The notes under the pieces: model-generated | Told to the model about the DNA's origin: nothing | Database searches by the model: none | Seen by the model: only the letters and a program-made list of their open reading frames with translations | Program-made: the position numbers and the translations under genes | Assembly: GCA_020048645.1 (NCBI GenBank) | Contig: JAIFMG010000041.1 | Coordinates: 1 to 64,000 of the forward strand | Origin: Bacteroidota bacterium | GTDB lineage: Bacteria; Bacteroidota; Bacteroidia; Bacteroidales; UBA6013 | Direction: 5' to 3' | Length of the DNA: 64,000 bases | In this document: piece after piece, positions 1 through 8,613 of the stretch | How positions within the stretch are numbered: position 1 is the stretch's first letter | Layout: the number at the start of each line of letters is the position of its first letter

Positions 1-4
1 AAAA

Positions 5-40
5 ATTTCGTGTTCTTCGTGTTTTTCGTGGAAAAAAATC
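5..40 (-). repeat. Diverged single unit of the 50-bp repeat family seen at 57874-58111
   Basis: The reverse complement of this stretch resembles the core of the tandem repeat near 57.9-58.1 kb: a short A-rich lead, then 'cacgaagaacacgaa' in nearly the same context. Only one diverged unit is present here. The rest of 1-294 shows no convincing gene; the short reading frames in it have no recognisable protein signal. Confidence 0.6.
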
Positions 41-294
41 GAACATTGATTTCAGATTTAACACAATCTAATTTCAAAGTCTTACTTACTTGCAATTGGG
101 ATCAATATGAGATGAATTTTTTCCTTTCCAGTTGGTTTTCCATTCCTATCCAAAGAATTTGCATCCGTCAAACAAATCTTCAGGTAAATTTACGATTTTG
201 ATTTCAAAAGTCAATATTTCGAAGAGGCATTTCCATCAGGCGCCGAATTGGCAGGCTTTGGGAGTGAAATCGACTTTGCCTAGTTGCGCAATTA

Positions 295-1080
295 TTGGAC
301 TCCCAGCGGCTGGTCGAGGCTGTCGAGTCTGCCCAAAAATCACTAGCTTTGGGAGAAACGTCCCTGCGGGAGGCTATGGAAAAGAAACTGGTGGAAAAGG
401 GTTGGTACGATTTCGAGCTGGTGAAAAGCGCCTGGTTCGAGCCGGAAGAAAAGGAGTACTGGGTGGTGGCCGATCCCTTCGGCAGGAAGCACCTGTTGGA
501 CCCTGGGCACTACGCGTGCTACGGCCTGGCGCCAGGCAAGGCGTTCCGGGGCATCGTCGAGAAGCTGAACTGCCAGGGGCGGACCCTGATCGAGCCCGAG
601 CATCCGCGCTACAAGCTGGGCCAGAGCTACTGGTTCGCGGTGCGGGCCCTCCTGCCCGCGGGGCATGGCGGGCAGGACAGCGGGCCCGAATACGCGCTGC
701 TCGACGAGTTCGGGCAGGAGCGTCGGGCGGCGGCGCGCTGCTGGCAGACCAAGGCGCCCCTGCCCGCGCGGCTGCTCTGCCGCGTGGACCGCATCTTGCG
801 CGGCAACTTCTTCCTGACCAACCAGCACCACGACCACCCCAAGCTCCGGACCGGCGGGCGCTACAAGCTCAAGGTCGAGGCCTGGCGCGAGGTCGTCGAT
901 GAGCGGCACGAGCTGGTCTTGGAGCTGACGGCCACGGCGCCCGACGGCTGCGCGTACCGCCTGCCCCTGCCCGAGGAGCCGCCCCTGCCCCGCCCCACCC
1001 GCGTCGAGGCGCTGCTGGCCGACTGGCGCGACGGCCTGCCTGTTTGGAATCTCTTGGGCAATATGTCAAAGAAAAGCTAA
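295..1080 (+). CDS. Hypothetical protein, possibly with tandem OB/S1-like segments
   Basis: 261 residues from a TTG at 295; the next in-frame start is ATG at 376 (residue 28), so the N-terminus is uncertain. No signal peptide or membrane segment is visible, which suggests a cytoplasmic protein. Two similar blocks (about residues 45-115 and 116-200) each carry an aromatic/'FG' strand pattern followed by a 'G..Y' turn; one contains 'EPEHPRYKLG'. The block shape resembles S1/OB-fold repeats, but this is an inference from pattern only. No function is recognised. It stands alone upstream of a small membrane peptide on the same strand. The C-terminus ends in a short polar tail. Confidence 0.6.
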   Translation: MDSQRLVEAVESAQKSLALGETSLREAMEKKLVEKGWYDFELVKSAWFEPEEKEYWVVADPFGRKHLLDPGHYACYGLAPGKAFRGIVEKLNCQGRTLIEPEHPRYKLGQSYWFAVRALLPAGHGGQDSGPEYALLDEFGQERRAAARCWQTKAPLPARLLCRVDRILRGNFFLTNQHHDHPKLRTGGRYKLKVEAWREVVDERHELVLELTATAPDGCAYRLPLPEEPPLPRPTRVEALLADWRDGLPVWNLLGNMSKKS

Positions 1081-1186
1081 ATCGCCCGCGGGCGCTTTGC
1101 ATCTTCGACAAAAAAAGCAATCTTGCTGCCAAACAAGCCCAAACCCACGCGACAGACCAGCCCAACACCCACCACCCCAAAAGCCC

Positions 1187-1294
1187 ATGGAAATGCAAGA
1201 CAACTCGCTCCTCTACATCATAGCCGCCATCGTCCTGCTCCACGTCCTGGGCGGAGTGGCCATACTGATCTACCGCATCAACAAACGAGACTGA
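1187..1294 (+). CDS. Small single-pass membrane peptide (35 aa)
   Basis: The open frame extends upstream to 1097, but the upstream part is Pro/Gln/Cys-rich and unlike protein. The ATG at 1187 gives a compact 35-residue peptide: a short polar N-terminus (MEMQDNS), a hydrophobic helix of about 20 residues and a positively charged end (YRINKRD). This is the typical layout of a small inner-membrane peptide. It ends 4 bases before the start of the next gene, so the two are probably co-transcribed. The function is unknown, and the call rests only on the hydrophobic segment and the tight spacing. Confidence 0.5.
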   Translation: MEMQDNSLLYIIAAIVLLHVLGGVAILIYRINKRD

Positions 1295-1298
1295 CACC

Positions 1299-1937
1299 AT
1301 GTTGAAGAAACTGGCATTTCTCTTGACGGTCCTGCTCCTCGCGGGCCAATCGCAGGCGCAAGAAAGGCCCGCCCCGTCGGACAGCCTGCGCATCGTCGAG
1401 TTTTCCGGCACCTTGCTCAACGACAGCCTACAGCCGGTCTCCTTCGCCACGGTGCAGGTGCTGCACAAGCGGCGCGGCACCATCGCCGACTTCTGGGGCT
1501 ACTTCTACCTCCCGGTCGAGGTGGGCGACACCATCGTCTTCGCCTCGGTCGGCTACAAGAAGGCCTACCACGTCGTCCCCGCGGACGCCGCCGACAACTA
1601 CCAGCGCAACGTCCACATGAAGCTCGACAACATCCTCCTGGGCGAGGTCCTGGTCTTGCCTTGGCACAACTACGAGCAGTTCAAGCAGGCCTTCATCGCC
1701 CTGGAGCTGCCCAAGGACGACTACGAGACGGCCATTGTCAACTTCGAGGTGATCATGACCCAGGTCAAGATGAACGAGTACGCCACCACCAGCTCGATGG
1801 GCCACCGCAACTACATGCGCAGCGTGGCCAACCAGAACTACTACGCCGGCGGCCAGCAGCCGACCATCAACATGAACCCGCTGGCCTGGGCCCAGCTCAT
1901 CGAGGCCATCCGCAGCGGGGCCTTCCGACGGCATTGA
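1299..1937 (+). CDS. Carboxypeptidase-regulatory-like domain protein, exported
   Basis: 212 residues with a clear signal peptide (MLKKLAFLLTVLLLAGQSQAQ). Residues about 33-105 match the carboxypeptidase D regulatory-like fold common in Bacteroidota envelope proteins: 'FSGTLLND' opening, 'PVSFATVQVL', 'DFWGYFYLPV' and 'VGYK' are in the expected order. The remainder is charged and ends in a Gln/Asn-rich tail without a barrel, so this is not a TonB receptor but the short stand-alone form. Likely periplasmic or outer-membrane associated; substrate unknown. It is preceded by the small membrane peptide (4-base gap) and is convergent with the FKBP gene, with only 18 bases between the two stops. Confidence 0.8.
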   Translation: MLKKLAFLLTVLLLAGQSQAQERPAPSDSLRIVEFSGTLLNDSLQPVSFATVQVLHKRRGTIADFWGYFYLPVEVGDTIVFASVGYKKAYHVVPADAADNYQRNVHMKLDNILLGEVLVLPWHNYEQFKQAFIALELPKDDYETAIVNFEVIMTQVKMNEYATTSSMGHRNYMRSVANQNYYAGGQQPTINMNPLAWAQLIEAIRSGAFRRH

Positions 1938-1955
1938 GCCCGCGCGGGGCCGTCC

Positions 1956-2828
1956 TCAGCGGGCCGAAATGAGCTCGACCTCGAAGACCAGCGTCGCGTA
2001 GGGCGGAATCACGCCCTCGACGCCCTCCTTGCCATAGGCCAGGAAAGAGGGAACGATGAGCGTGGCCTTCTGCCCCACGGCCAGTTTCGAGAAACCCTCC
2101 TCCCAGCCGTCGATCACCTCGCGGGCGCCGAGCCGGAAGCTGAAGGTCTCGGCGCGCCGCCGCGACGAGTCGAACACCACGCCGTCGAGGAAGCTGCCTT
2201 CGTAGTGGACTTCGAGCGTCTGCCCGGGCTTCGCCAGCGGTCCCTCGGCAGGCCCTTGCGGGATGAAGTACAATCCGCTCAGGCTTGGCTCCTGCTCTAT
2301 CTTCTTGAGGGCCAGGAACTCATCAATCAGGCGCATCTCCTCGGAGCGGAGCTGCTGCTCCTTGGCTCGGAGCTGCTCCTGGTACTCCTCCTGGGTCTGG
2401 CTGGCCAGCAGCTCGGCCCTGAAGAGCAGCGTGGAGCCAGCAGGCAGTTCGGGTGGCAAGGGCTGGCGGGCGTTGTGCCGGTAGAACGAATCGGCAGGAA
2501 CCCGGAAGAGGATGCTGTCGCCCACGCGCAGGAGCGCGAGTCCGGCATCGACGCTCGGGCCGGCGTGCTTGGGAGGCTCGAGCCGGAGGCGGAACAGGTC
2601 GGGCAGTTCGCGGGTCGAAAAGAGGGCCGGGCCGCCCTCGGGGCCGTACTCGAGCTTGAGGACCAGCACGTCGCCCGGCATGGGCTTGGGCGCGTTCTCG
2701 TCCGTGTGCCAGAGGCGGTACTCCAGCCCGGTCTCGGCGTCGGTGCGCCAGCGTTCGGAATCGTCGGACTGGCAGGCGGCCAAGGCGGCCAGGGCCAGTG
2801 GAAGCGAAAGGGAAATGAGCTTGCTCAT
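1956..2828 (-). CDS. FKBP-type peptidyl-prolyl cis-trans isomerase, lipoprotein
   Basis: 290 residues from ATG at 2828, which overlaps the stop of the upstream sensor gene as ATGA (translational coupling). A longer in-frame extension to 2882 has no signal-like N-terminus and is rejected. The signal peptide ends in a lipobox (ALAAC), so it is a lipoprotein of the cell envelope. The C-terminal 85 residues are a good FKBP domain: 'VHYEGSFLDGVVFDSS', 'VIDGWEEGF', 'PSFLAYG', 'IPPYATLVFEVEL'. The N-terminal half looks like a degenerate second FKBP-like unit followed by a Gln/Glu-rich helix, as in Mip/FkpA-type dimerising isomerases. Expected role: prolyl isomerase and chaperone for secreted proteins. 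Confidence 0.92.
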   Translation of the reverse strand: MSKLISLSLPLALAALAACQSDDSERWRTDAETGLEYRLWHTDENAPKPMPGDVLVLKLEYGPEGGPALFSTRELPDLFRLRLEPPKHAGPSVDAGLALLRVGDSILFRVPADSFYRHNARQPLPPELPAGSTLLFRAELLASQTQEEYQEQLRAKEQQLRSEEMRLIDEFLALKKIEQEPSLSGLYFIPQGPAEGPLAKPGQTLEVHYEGSFLDGVVFDSSRRRAETFSFRLGAREVIDGWEEGFSKLAVGQKATLIVPSFLAYGKEGVEGVIPPYATLVFEVELISAR

Positions 2829-5800
2829 ATGCGGATGCCAATGACCAGGATGTCGTCCACCTGCTCCTGCTCGCCTCTCCATTCCTCGAAAATGTCGTCG
2901 AGGATCTTGCCTTGCACGGCCATGGGCAAGTGGTGGTTTTCGAGAATGACATCCCGGAAACGCTTGATTTTGAACTTTTTGCCCCTGCTGCCTCCAAACT
3001 GGTCCTGGTATCCGTCGGAGAAGATGTAAAAGACATCGCCGGTCTTGATATCGAACTCGTGGGTCGTGAAGGGATCCATGCGGTCATAAATGGCGATGGG
3101 CATCTTGTCGGGCTTGACGATTTCGAGCTCACCGTCGCGGATGAGGATCATGGGGTTGTTGGCGCCAGCGAAATAGAGCTTCATGGCCTCCATGTCCACG
3201 GTGCAGAGCGAGCCGTCCATGCCATCGCGGGCCTCGTTCTCGATGCCTTTCTGGTTGAGCGACTTGATGATGCTGTCGCGTAGGCGTCCGAGGATCTGGG
3301 TGGGGTTCTCGACGTCGGTCTCGTTGACGATACGGTTGAGGAAGCTGACTCCCAACATGCTCATGAATGCCCCGGGCACGCCGTGGCCGGTGCAGTCGGC
3401 CGCCAGGACGATGAGCTTTCGGTTCTCCTTGGCGGTGAACCAGTAGAAGTCGCCCGAGACGATGTCCTTGGGCTTGAACAGGACGAAGGACTCGCTGATG
3501 ATGTTGTCGGGGAAATGGTCGCTCAGGGTGGCGCGCTGTATCCTTCGGGCGTAGTGGATGCTGTCGAGGATTTCCTGGCGCTGGTGCTCGATCTGGTCGC
3601 GCTGGTTCTCGGCGATCATGCGCTGCTTCTCGACGGCGTCGCGCTGGGCCTCGATTTCGTCGCGCTGCTCCTCAATGGCGTCGCGCTGGGCCTCGATTTC
3701 CTCCTTCTGCTGCACCACTTCGGCCGTGCGCAGGCGGACTTCCTCTTCGAGGCGCTCCTTCTGCCGGCGCATCTTGGCCGTGCGGACCAGGTACCAGAAG
3801 TAGAGGCTGAGCAGAATGGCCAGCACGGCGCCGACCTTGGCCAGCGTCGTCTGCCACCAGGCCGGCTCGATGGTGATGTAGAGGCGGATGGGCTCCTTGC
3901 TCCACTTGCCGTCGTTGTTGGAGCCGAGCACCTCGAAGATGTACTCGCCCGGCGGCACCTGGTTGTAGGTGGCGAAGCGGCGCGTGCCCACGTTGTTCCA
4001 GTCCTGGTCGAGGTTGACCATGCGGTACTTGTACTGGTTCTTCGAGGGGAAGACGTAGTCCAGGGCCACGAAGTCGATCGAGATGACGTCCTGGTCGTGG
4101 TTCAGGACGATGTGGGTTTTCTCGCTGATGACGGTGTCGAGCTCGTTGTAAACGCGGTTGAGGACGCTGAAGCCTGTTATGACGACCTCGGGGGCGTGCT
4201 CGTTGTCGCGCATCTTGTCGGGGAAGAAGGCGTTGAAGCCGTTGATGCCGCCGAAGAGCATCTCGCCCTGCGCGGTCATGAAGTAGGACCCCACCAGGAA
4301 CTCGTTGCTCTGGAGGCCGTCGCGGACGTCGTAGTTGCGCACCTCGATGCTCGTCGGGTTGAGGAAGCGGCCGCGGCCGAGGGGGATGTTGCGGAGGGTG
4401 TCCACGACGACCTCGGTGGCGCGGAGGGTGTCGTAATGGACCTCGAACCTGCCCAGGCCCCGGTTCGTGCTGACCCAGAGCCGCCCGGCCCTGTCCTCTA
4501 GGACGCCCATGATGACATCGTTGGGCAGTCCGTCCTTCTCGTCGAAGGATTCGAAGGTGTTGTTGTGCTCGTTGAAGCGGTTGAGGCTTCCCTTGGTGCC
4601 GACCCAGATCCAGCCGCGGGAGTCCTCGAAGACCGAATAGACCCTGTCGTCGCCCATGGCGCCCGGCTGTCCGTTGGTGGGATACCTGTAAAAGCGCGGC
4701 CCGTCGCTGGGCGGATTCTTGAACATCTGCAGGCCGCCGCCGTAGGTGCCCACCCAGAAGCGCTTCTTGCTGTCCTCGAACAAAGTCGTTACGAAGTCGT
4801 TGGCCAGGTCAAACTGGCCTTGGCCTTGCCGGAACGCCTTGAAAGTCTGGCTGTTGTAATCGTAAAGGCAAAGCCCGCCTCCGAAGGTGGCCACCCAGAG
4901 GTTTCCGTTGGAATCCTCCTGCACGTCCCAGACGCGGTTGTTGGTCAGGCTTCCCGGCAGGTTCTCATCGTGCTTGAACACCTTGAAGGTGCCCTTTTGG
5001 CGGTCCATCAGGGCCAGGCCTCCGCCGTCGGTGGCCACCCAGAAGTTGCCGCGGCTGTCCTCGAACATGGCCCGGACGTGGTTGTTGGGCAGTGTGTTGG
5101 GCTTGGTGGGGTCGAAGCGGTATCTCCAGAACTGGTTCGTGCTCCGGTCCCAGCGGTTGAGGCCGGTCTCCACGGTTCCCACCCACATCTGGCCCTGCCG
5201 GTCCATGTAAATCGAGCGCACCTGGTTGGAGCTTAGGCTGTTCGGGTCGTAGGGGTTGTGCCGGAACAGGTCCAGGTCCTCGGCCGCGCGGCTCCACTTG
5301 TTGACCCCGCCGAGCGAGGTGCCCACCCAGAGCAGCCCGGCGCGATCCTGGAACAGGCAGTTGACATTGTCCACGCTGAGGCTGTTCGGGTCGGTGGGGT
5401 CGTTGCGGTAGGCCGCGAAGGTCTCCGCGGACGGGTCGAAACGGACCAGCCCCCCCCCTGCCGTGCCCAGCCAGAGGATTCCGTTGGCGTCCTTCTCGAT
5501 GGCGTTGATGGCGTCGTTGCTCAGCCGCGAGTTCTCGCGGGTGTAGAACTTCACCTTGGACATGCCGCTGATGCCCAACCTGAACTTCCGCAGGCCGTAG
5601 TCCGTGCCCAGCCAGAGCGTGTCGCCGTCGATAAGCAGCGTGTTGATCGTGTTGCTGCGGATGCCCAGCGAGTCGGTCTCCTTCGAGGTCCTGTACGAGA
5701 CGATCCCGCCCTGCACGATGTCAATGGCGTTGATGGCCGAGTCGGTGGCCACCCAGAGCTTGGTCATGCCTTGCGCGGCCATGTCGTTGATCTGGGTCAG

Positions 5801-6331
5801 GCGCCCGCCGACGCCCGAGACGAAGGTGCTGAAACGGATTCTCCCCGAGGGAGCCAGGGTGTCGAGCAGGCACAGGCCCGAGTCGGTGCCGAACCAGACG
5901 CCGCCCCGGCCGTCTTCGGCGATGGTGCGTATCTCGTTGCCGCAGAGGCTGCCCGGGTCAGCGGGATCGTGCTGGAAGCGAACGAACACGTCGTTGTAGC
6001 GGTCGTAGAGGCAAAGCCCGGCCCCGCGGGTGCCCACCCAAAGCCTCCGGGAGGCATCCTCATAGACCACCGTTATCGCGTTGTCGGATATGGTGTTTGG
6101 GTCATCGGGGTTGTTCCGGTAGGCCAGCACTTCGTAACCGTCGTACCGGTTCAGCCCATCCAAGGTCGCGAACCACATGAAGCCTCGGTAGTCTTGCTCG
6201 ATGCTGTAAACGTTGCTCTGGGACAAGCCTTGCTCCAACGAAATGTGATCGAATTTGATCCTGCTGTTTTGAGACCAGCCCCAAAGCGGAAGGGCCAGCG
6301 CCAAGGTCAAGAGCAAGTGGCTTTTTTTCAT
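2825..6331 (-). CDS. Propeller/Y_Y_Y one-protein sensor with SpoIIE-type PP2C phosphatase output
   Basis: 1168 residues from ATG at 6331 (signal peptide MKKSHLLLTLALALPLWGWSQ); the frame is open to 6667 but the extra part is not protein-like. Residues 25-690 hold about a dozen two-component-regulator propeller repeats with the pattern 'EDSRGNFWVATDGGGL'. A Y_Y_Y domain follows (about 750-820), one membrane helix (826-848), a long Gln/Glu/Arg coiled coil (850-930) and a PP2C SpoIIE domain (945-1168) with 'DCTGHGVPGAFMSMLG' and the C-terminal 'DDILVIGI'. Predicted job: sense a periplasmic ligand and dephosphorylate a cytoplasmic phosphoprotein such as a STAS protein; that partner is an inference. 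It is coupled to the FKBP gene. The coiled coil is encoded by near-repeats of about 27 bases at 3590-3710. Confidence 0.93.
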   Translation of the reverse strand: MKKSHLLLTLALALPLWGWSQNSRIKFDHISLEQGLSQSNVYSIEQDYRGFMWFATLDGLNRYDGYEVLAYRNNPDDPNTISDNAITVVYEDASRRLWVGTRGAGLCLYDRYNDVFVRFQHDPADPGSLCGNEIRTIAEDGRGGVWFGTDSGLCLLDTLAPSGRIRFSTFVSGVGGRLTQINDMAAQGMTKLWVATDSAINAIDIVQGGIVSYRTSKETDSLGIRSNTINTLLIDGDTLWLGTDYGLRKFRLGISGMSKVKFYTRENSRLSNDAINAIEKDANGILWLGTAGGGLVRFDPSAETFAAYRNDPTDPNSLSVDNVNCLFQDRAGLLWVGTSLGGVNKWSRAAEDLDLFRHNPYDPNSLSSNQVRSIYMDRQGQMWVGTVETGLNRWDRSTNQFWRYRFDPTKPNTLPNNHVRAMFEDSRGNFWVATDGGGLALMDRQKGTFKVFKHDENLPGSLTNNRVWDVQEDSNGNLWVATFGGGLCLYDYNSQTFKAFRQGQGQFDLANDFVTTLFEDSKKRFWVGTYGGGLQMFKNPPSDGPRFYRYPTNGQPGAMGDDRVYSVFEDSRGWIWVGTKGSLNRFNEHNNTFESFDEKDGLPNDVIMGVLEDRAGRLWVSTNRGLGRFEVHYDTLRATEVVVDTLRNIPLGRGRFLNPTSIEVRNYDVRDGLQSNEFLVGSYFMTAQGEMLFGGINGFNAFFPDKMRDNEHAPEVVITGFSVLNRVYNELDTVISEKTHIVLNHDQDVISIDFVALDYVFPSKNQYKYRMVNLDQDWNNVGTRRFATYNQVPPGEYIFEVLGSNNDGKWSKEPIRLYITIEPAWWQTTLAKVGAVLAILLSLYFWYLVRTAKMRRQKERLEEEVRLRTAEVVQQKEEIEAQRDAIEEQRDEIEAQRDAVEKQRMIAENQRDQIEHQRQEILDSIHYARRIQRATLSDHFPDNIISESFVLFKPKDIVSGDFYWFTAKENRKLIVLAADCTGHGVPGAFMSMLGVSFLNRIVNETDVENPTQILGRLRDSIIKSLNQKGIENEARDGMDGSLCTVDMEAMKLYFAGANNPMILIRDGELEIVKPDKMPIAIYDRMDPFTTHEFDIKTGDVFYIFSDGYQDQFGGSRGKKFKIKRFRDVILENHHLPMAVQGKILDDIFEEWRGEQEQVDDILVIGIRI

Positions 6332-6744
6332 CGGACTTCTGGTGGGCTTGTTTGGTAGGTAAAAGTACAAAAAAATGCCCATCCCAATCTGGCCATACCC
6401 GTAGATTAAAACGCCTGGCCAGAGCTGGGCGCCGCTCGGGCTTTCCCGCCAGAAAGTCTTTCCGTCCGCCATGAGGCGATGCCTTCGGCCAGGGGCATCG
6501 GGGGCCGCCCGCTTGCCTTCGCAACAGGCTGGCCCTAAGGCACTCGAAACGGAATCGGGCAGTGCCCGCCCGCGCCTGCACGGGGCCAGGGCGAAAGCCT
6601 CGGAACAGGCTGCCGCGCCAATTTCCCAAGAACGCGGACCCCGGCCGCCTGGCCCTCCCAGGCGCAAGAAAACTGATTGGGCTTTTTGCTGGCCCGAGGC
6701 CTCCGCGCCGTCCCGGCCCAGCCCCGCCCGCGCCCTGTCCTCGG
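6332..6744. other. Intergenic stretch without a supported gene
   Basis: Between the start of the sensor at 6331 and the terminator of the YceI gene. It is GC-rich at 6450-6740, with open frames on both strands that lack starts, domains or normal composition. Apart from the promoter candidate at 6360-6367, nothing is seen here. Confidence 0.6.
6360..6367 (-). promoter_or_regulatory. Candidate -7 element for the sensor/FKBP operon
   Basis: On the minus strand this reads TACTTTTA, one base from the Bacteroidota -7 consensus TAnnTTTG. It lies 29 bases before the ATG at 6331. A TTG occurs about 17 bases upstream, slightly shorter than the usual 19-21 spacing. Confidence 0.4.
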
Positions 6745-6793
6745 AAAAAGAGAAGCCGCCACCCCATGCGGAAGGGCGGCGGCTTCTCTTTTT
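6745..6793 (-). terminator. Bidirectional intrinsic terminator after the YceI gene
   Basis: An 11-bp perfect stem (gagaagccgcc at 6750-6760 with ggcggcttctc at 6778-6788) is flanked by AAAAA on one side and TTTTT on the other. It therefore works on paper in both directions. It lies 17 bases beyond the YceI stop. Confidence 0.85.
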
Positions 6794-6809
6794 CGATGGA
6801 AAGCCACTA

Positions 6810-7496
6810 TCACTTGGAAGCGTCTGCCTTGGCCTTGAAGGCGATGGTGATGCCCATGTTGTCGTGGACGATGTACTCCTTCAGGTCGGCGAAGATCGTG
6901 GTGGAGTTGTAGGTGATTCCCCAGTCGAGGCGGTTGAGCAGGAACTGCGGCGAGCTGGCCTCCAGCCCCGCGTCCGTGACGGTGACGTTGGCGGGGAAGC
7001 TGATGCTCTTGGTCTTGTCGCGCAAGGTCAGGTTGCCGGTCACCATGTGCGAGGTCTGGATGGAGTCGTTGATGGTCTGGGCCTTCTCCTCCACGGAGGT
7101 GATGACGAACTTCGCCGTGGGGAAGGTGTCCACGTTGAAGAAGTCGGGGTTCTTCAGGTGGCCGACCAGCTTGCCGTTGTTGTCGTCATTGGCGGGGATG
7201 TCCTGGACGTCGATGGTGGTCATGTCGAAGACGACCTCGCCGCCCACGATCTTGCCGGCCTCGACCTGAATGCTGCCGCTCTGGACCTGGACGTAGCCCC
7301 AGTGCTCGCCGGTGGGCTTGCTGCCGTACCAGCGCAGGCGGCTGCCAGCGGTCTCGACGGCGTAGGTCTTCGCGGTTTGGGAGGCCTCGCCCACTTCCTG
7401 CGCGTCGCCGGTTTCGGAAGATACGCCCTCGGGGCCCGAGCTGCAAGAGGCCATCAGAGCCACGGCAGCCAGCGAAAGGAAAAACACTTTTTTCAT
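6810..7496 (-). CDS. YceI-family lipoprotein
   Basis: 228 residues with a lipoprotein signal (MKKVFFLSLAAVALMASCSS; Cys 18). After a polar linker (about 20-45), residues 48-225 form a YceI-like lipocalin-type barrel: 'AGSRLRWYGSKPTGEHWG', 'GKIVGGEVVFDMTTID', 'GHLKNPDFFNVDTFP', and the late 'TYNSTTIFADL..YIVHDNMGI'. YceI proteins bind isoprenoid or other amphiphilic lipids in the periplasm; here it is probably anchored to a membrane. It is a single-gene unit with its own promoter (7550-7579) and terminator (6745-6793). Confidence 0.93.
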   Translation of the reverse strand: MKKVFFLSLAAVALMASCSSGPEGVSSETGDAQEVGEASQTAKTYAVETAGSRLRWYGSKPTGEHWGYVQVQSGSIQVEAGKIVGGEVVFDMTTIDVQDIPANDDNNGKLVGHLKNPDFFNVDTFPTAKFVITSVEEKAQTINDSIQTSHMVTGNLTLRDKTKSISFPANVTVTDAGLEASSPQFLLNRLDWGITYNSTTIFADLKEYIVHDNMGITIAFKAKADASK

Positions 7497-7549
7497 CGTT
7501 CTATGAAATTGGATTAAATTGTTTCGGTGGAAAATTTAAGATTCGTTCA

Positions 7550-7579
7550 CAAAAGTAGCCATTGTCGGCGAACGAACAA
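7550..7579 (-). promoter_or_regulatory. Bacteroidota-type promoter for the YceI gene
   Basis: On the minus strand: TTG at 7579-7577, a 19-base spacer, then TACTTTTG at 7557-7550. This matches the TTG-N19-21-TAnnTTTG pattern. The predicted 5' leader is about 45 bases. Confidence 0.7.
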
Positions 7580-7713
7580 GAGCCGATAACGGAGAAAAAA
7601 CCCAAGGGCATCCAATCCTCGGAATACAGGCGCGAAGATAGGCGCGTCGGGGCAGAAGGCGAATGCAAGAACGAAGGATAAAAAGGTTCTTTTCTCGGAA
7701 GGGCGGACGCCAA

Positions 7714-7748
7714 AGGGCCGACGTTTCCCTTCCGGGAAAGTCGGCCCT
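7714..7748 (-). terminator. Hairpin terminator downstream of the STAS gene
   Basis: A 9-bp stem (agggccgac / gtcggccct) encloses a second complementary stretch (ttccc / gggaa). On the minus strand it is followed by TTTGG, so the T tract is weak. It lies 46 bases beyond the stop of the STAS gene. Confidence 0.6.
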
Positions 7749-7793
7749 GGGGTTTGGGCAAGGTGGGTCATCGGAGACCCGAGGCCAGGCTGC

Positions 7794-8126
7794 TCAAAAC
7801 TCGGCGAGGGCGGCCTGGAGATTGTCGGTGATCGTGAAGATCGGGGTGAAGCCGGAGACCTCGAAGACCTCGTAGATCAGCTCGTTCATGCTGCAAAGGA
7901 CGAGCTTGCCCCCGATCTTGTTGAGGTGCTTGAGGAACATCAGGAAGACGCGGAGGCCGGAGCTGGCAACGAAGTCGAGGTTCTCGCAGTCGATGACCAC
8001 GTTCTTCTCCTTGCGGGAAGAGATCTCGGAGAACTTCTCCTGGAAAAGTTTCGAGCTGGCGGTATCCACTTTACCCACCAGTTCTATGATTGTGATTTCG
8101 CCTTCTTTTCTCTCTTTGATTTCCAT
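7794..8126 (-). CDS. STAS-domain anti-anti-sigma-type protein (RsbV/SpoIIAA-like)
   Basis: 110 residues from ATG at 8126; an in-frame extension to 8219 only overlaps the preceding gene. The whole protein is one STAS domain: 'EITIIELVGKVDTASS', 'NVVIDCENLDFVASSGLRVFL', 'GGKLVLCSMNELIYEVFEVSGF'. The 'SSGLR' turn matches the SpoIIAA phosphorylation site, with Ser56 as the likely phospho-acceptor. By homology it would be phosphorylated by an RsbW-like kinase and dephosphorylated by a SpoIIE phosphatase; both are encoded immediately upstream (gaps of 34 and 36 bases). The downstream target is not in the window: no SigB-type sigma factor is nearby. Confidence 0.93.
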   Translation of the reverse strand: MEIKERKEGEITIIELVGKVDTASSKLFQEKFSEISSRKEKNVVIDCENLDFVASSGLRVFLMFLKHLNKIGGKLVLCSMNELIYEVFEVSGFTPIFTITDNLQAALAEF

Positions 8127-8160
8127 GTCGGTATGTTTGAGGTTGGGTTGAAACAGGGGT

Positions 8161-8577
8161 TCAGAAAACTTTTTTGGAAAGCCGCACCACGTTCTTGCCG
8201 CGGACGCGTTCGTAATCAAATGAATCCATCATCTTCTTGACCAGATGGACGCCCAATCCGCCGATGGGCTTGCCATCCACGTCGAGGCTCAGGTCGGGGA
8301 CCGGGGCGTTGCGCGGGTCGTAGGCCTGGCCGTCGTCCGAGATCTGGACCAGGAGCCGGTCGCCGCTGAGGCTGAACTCGATCTCGATGAAGTGCTCCTT
8401 GTCGTCGGTGTAACCGTGGGTGATGACGTTGGTGATGAGTTCGTCCAAGGCCAGGTTGACCTTGTAAACGCTCCCGGGGTCCAGGCGGTTGTCCTCGCCA
8501 AACTCTTCGAACAGGTCGAGCACCGTGGTGACCTCGCTGATGTCGTTGACAATGGTTACCTTGAACTGCTTGCTCAT
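8161..8577 (-). CDS. RsbW-like anti-sigma/serine kinase (GHKL ATPase)
   Basis: 138 residues, a single GHKL-type ATP-binding domain without a histidine-kinase dimerisation region, as in RsbW/SpoIIAB. The N-box is 'NLALDELITNVITHGY', the G1 box 'ISDDGQAYDP' and the G2 box 'GGLGVHLVKKMMD'. RsbW kinases bind either a partner protein or the STAS antagonist and phosphorylate the latter on Ser. It sits between the SpoIIE phosphatase gene (36-base gap) and the STAS gene (34-base gap), giving the usual phosphatase-kinase-antagonist trio. In Bacteroidota the final effector of such modules is generally not SigB, so the output here is open. Confidence 0.93.
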   Translation of the reverse strand: MSKQFKVTIVNDISEVTTVLDLFEEFGEDNRLDPGSVYKVNLALDELITNVITHGYTDDKEHFIEIEFSLSGDRLLVQISDDGQAYDPRNAPVPDLSLDVDGKPIGGLGVHLVKKMMDSFDYERVRGKNVVRLSKKVF

Positions 8578-8613
8578 CTTCTGTGGAATGTTAGTCAGGG
8601 AGGTGGAAATGGG

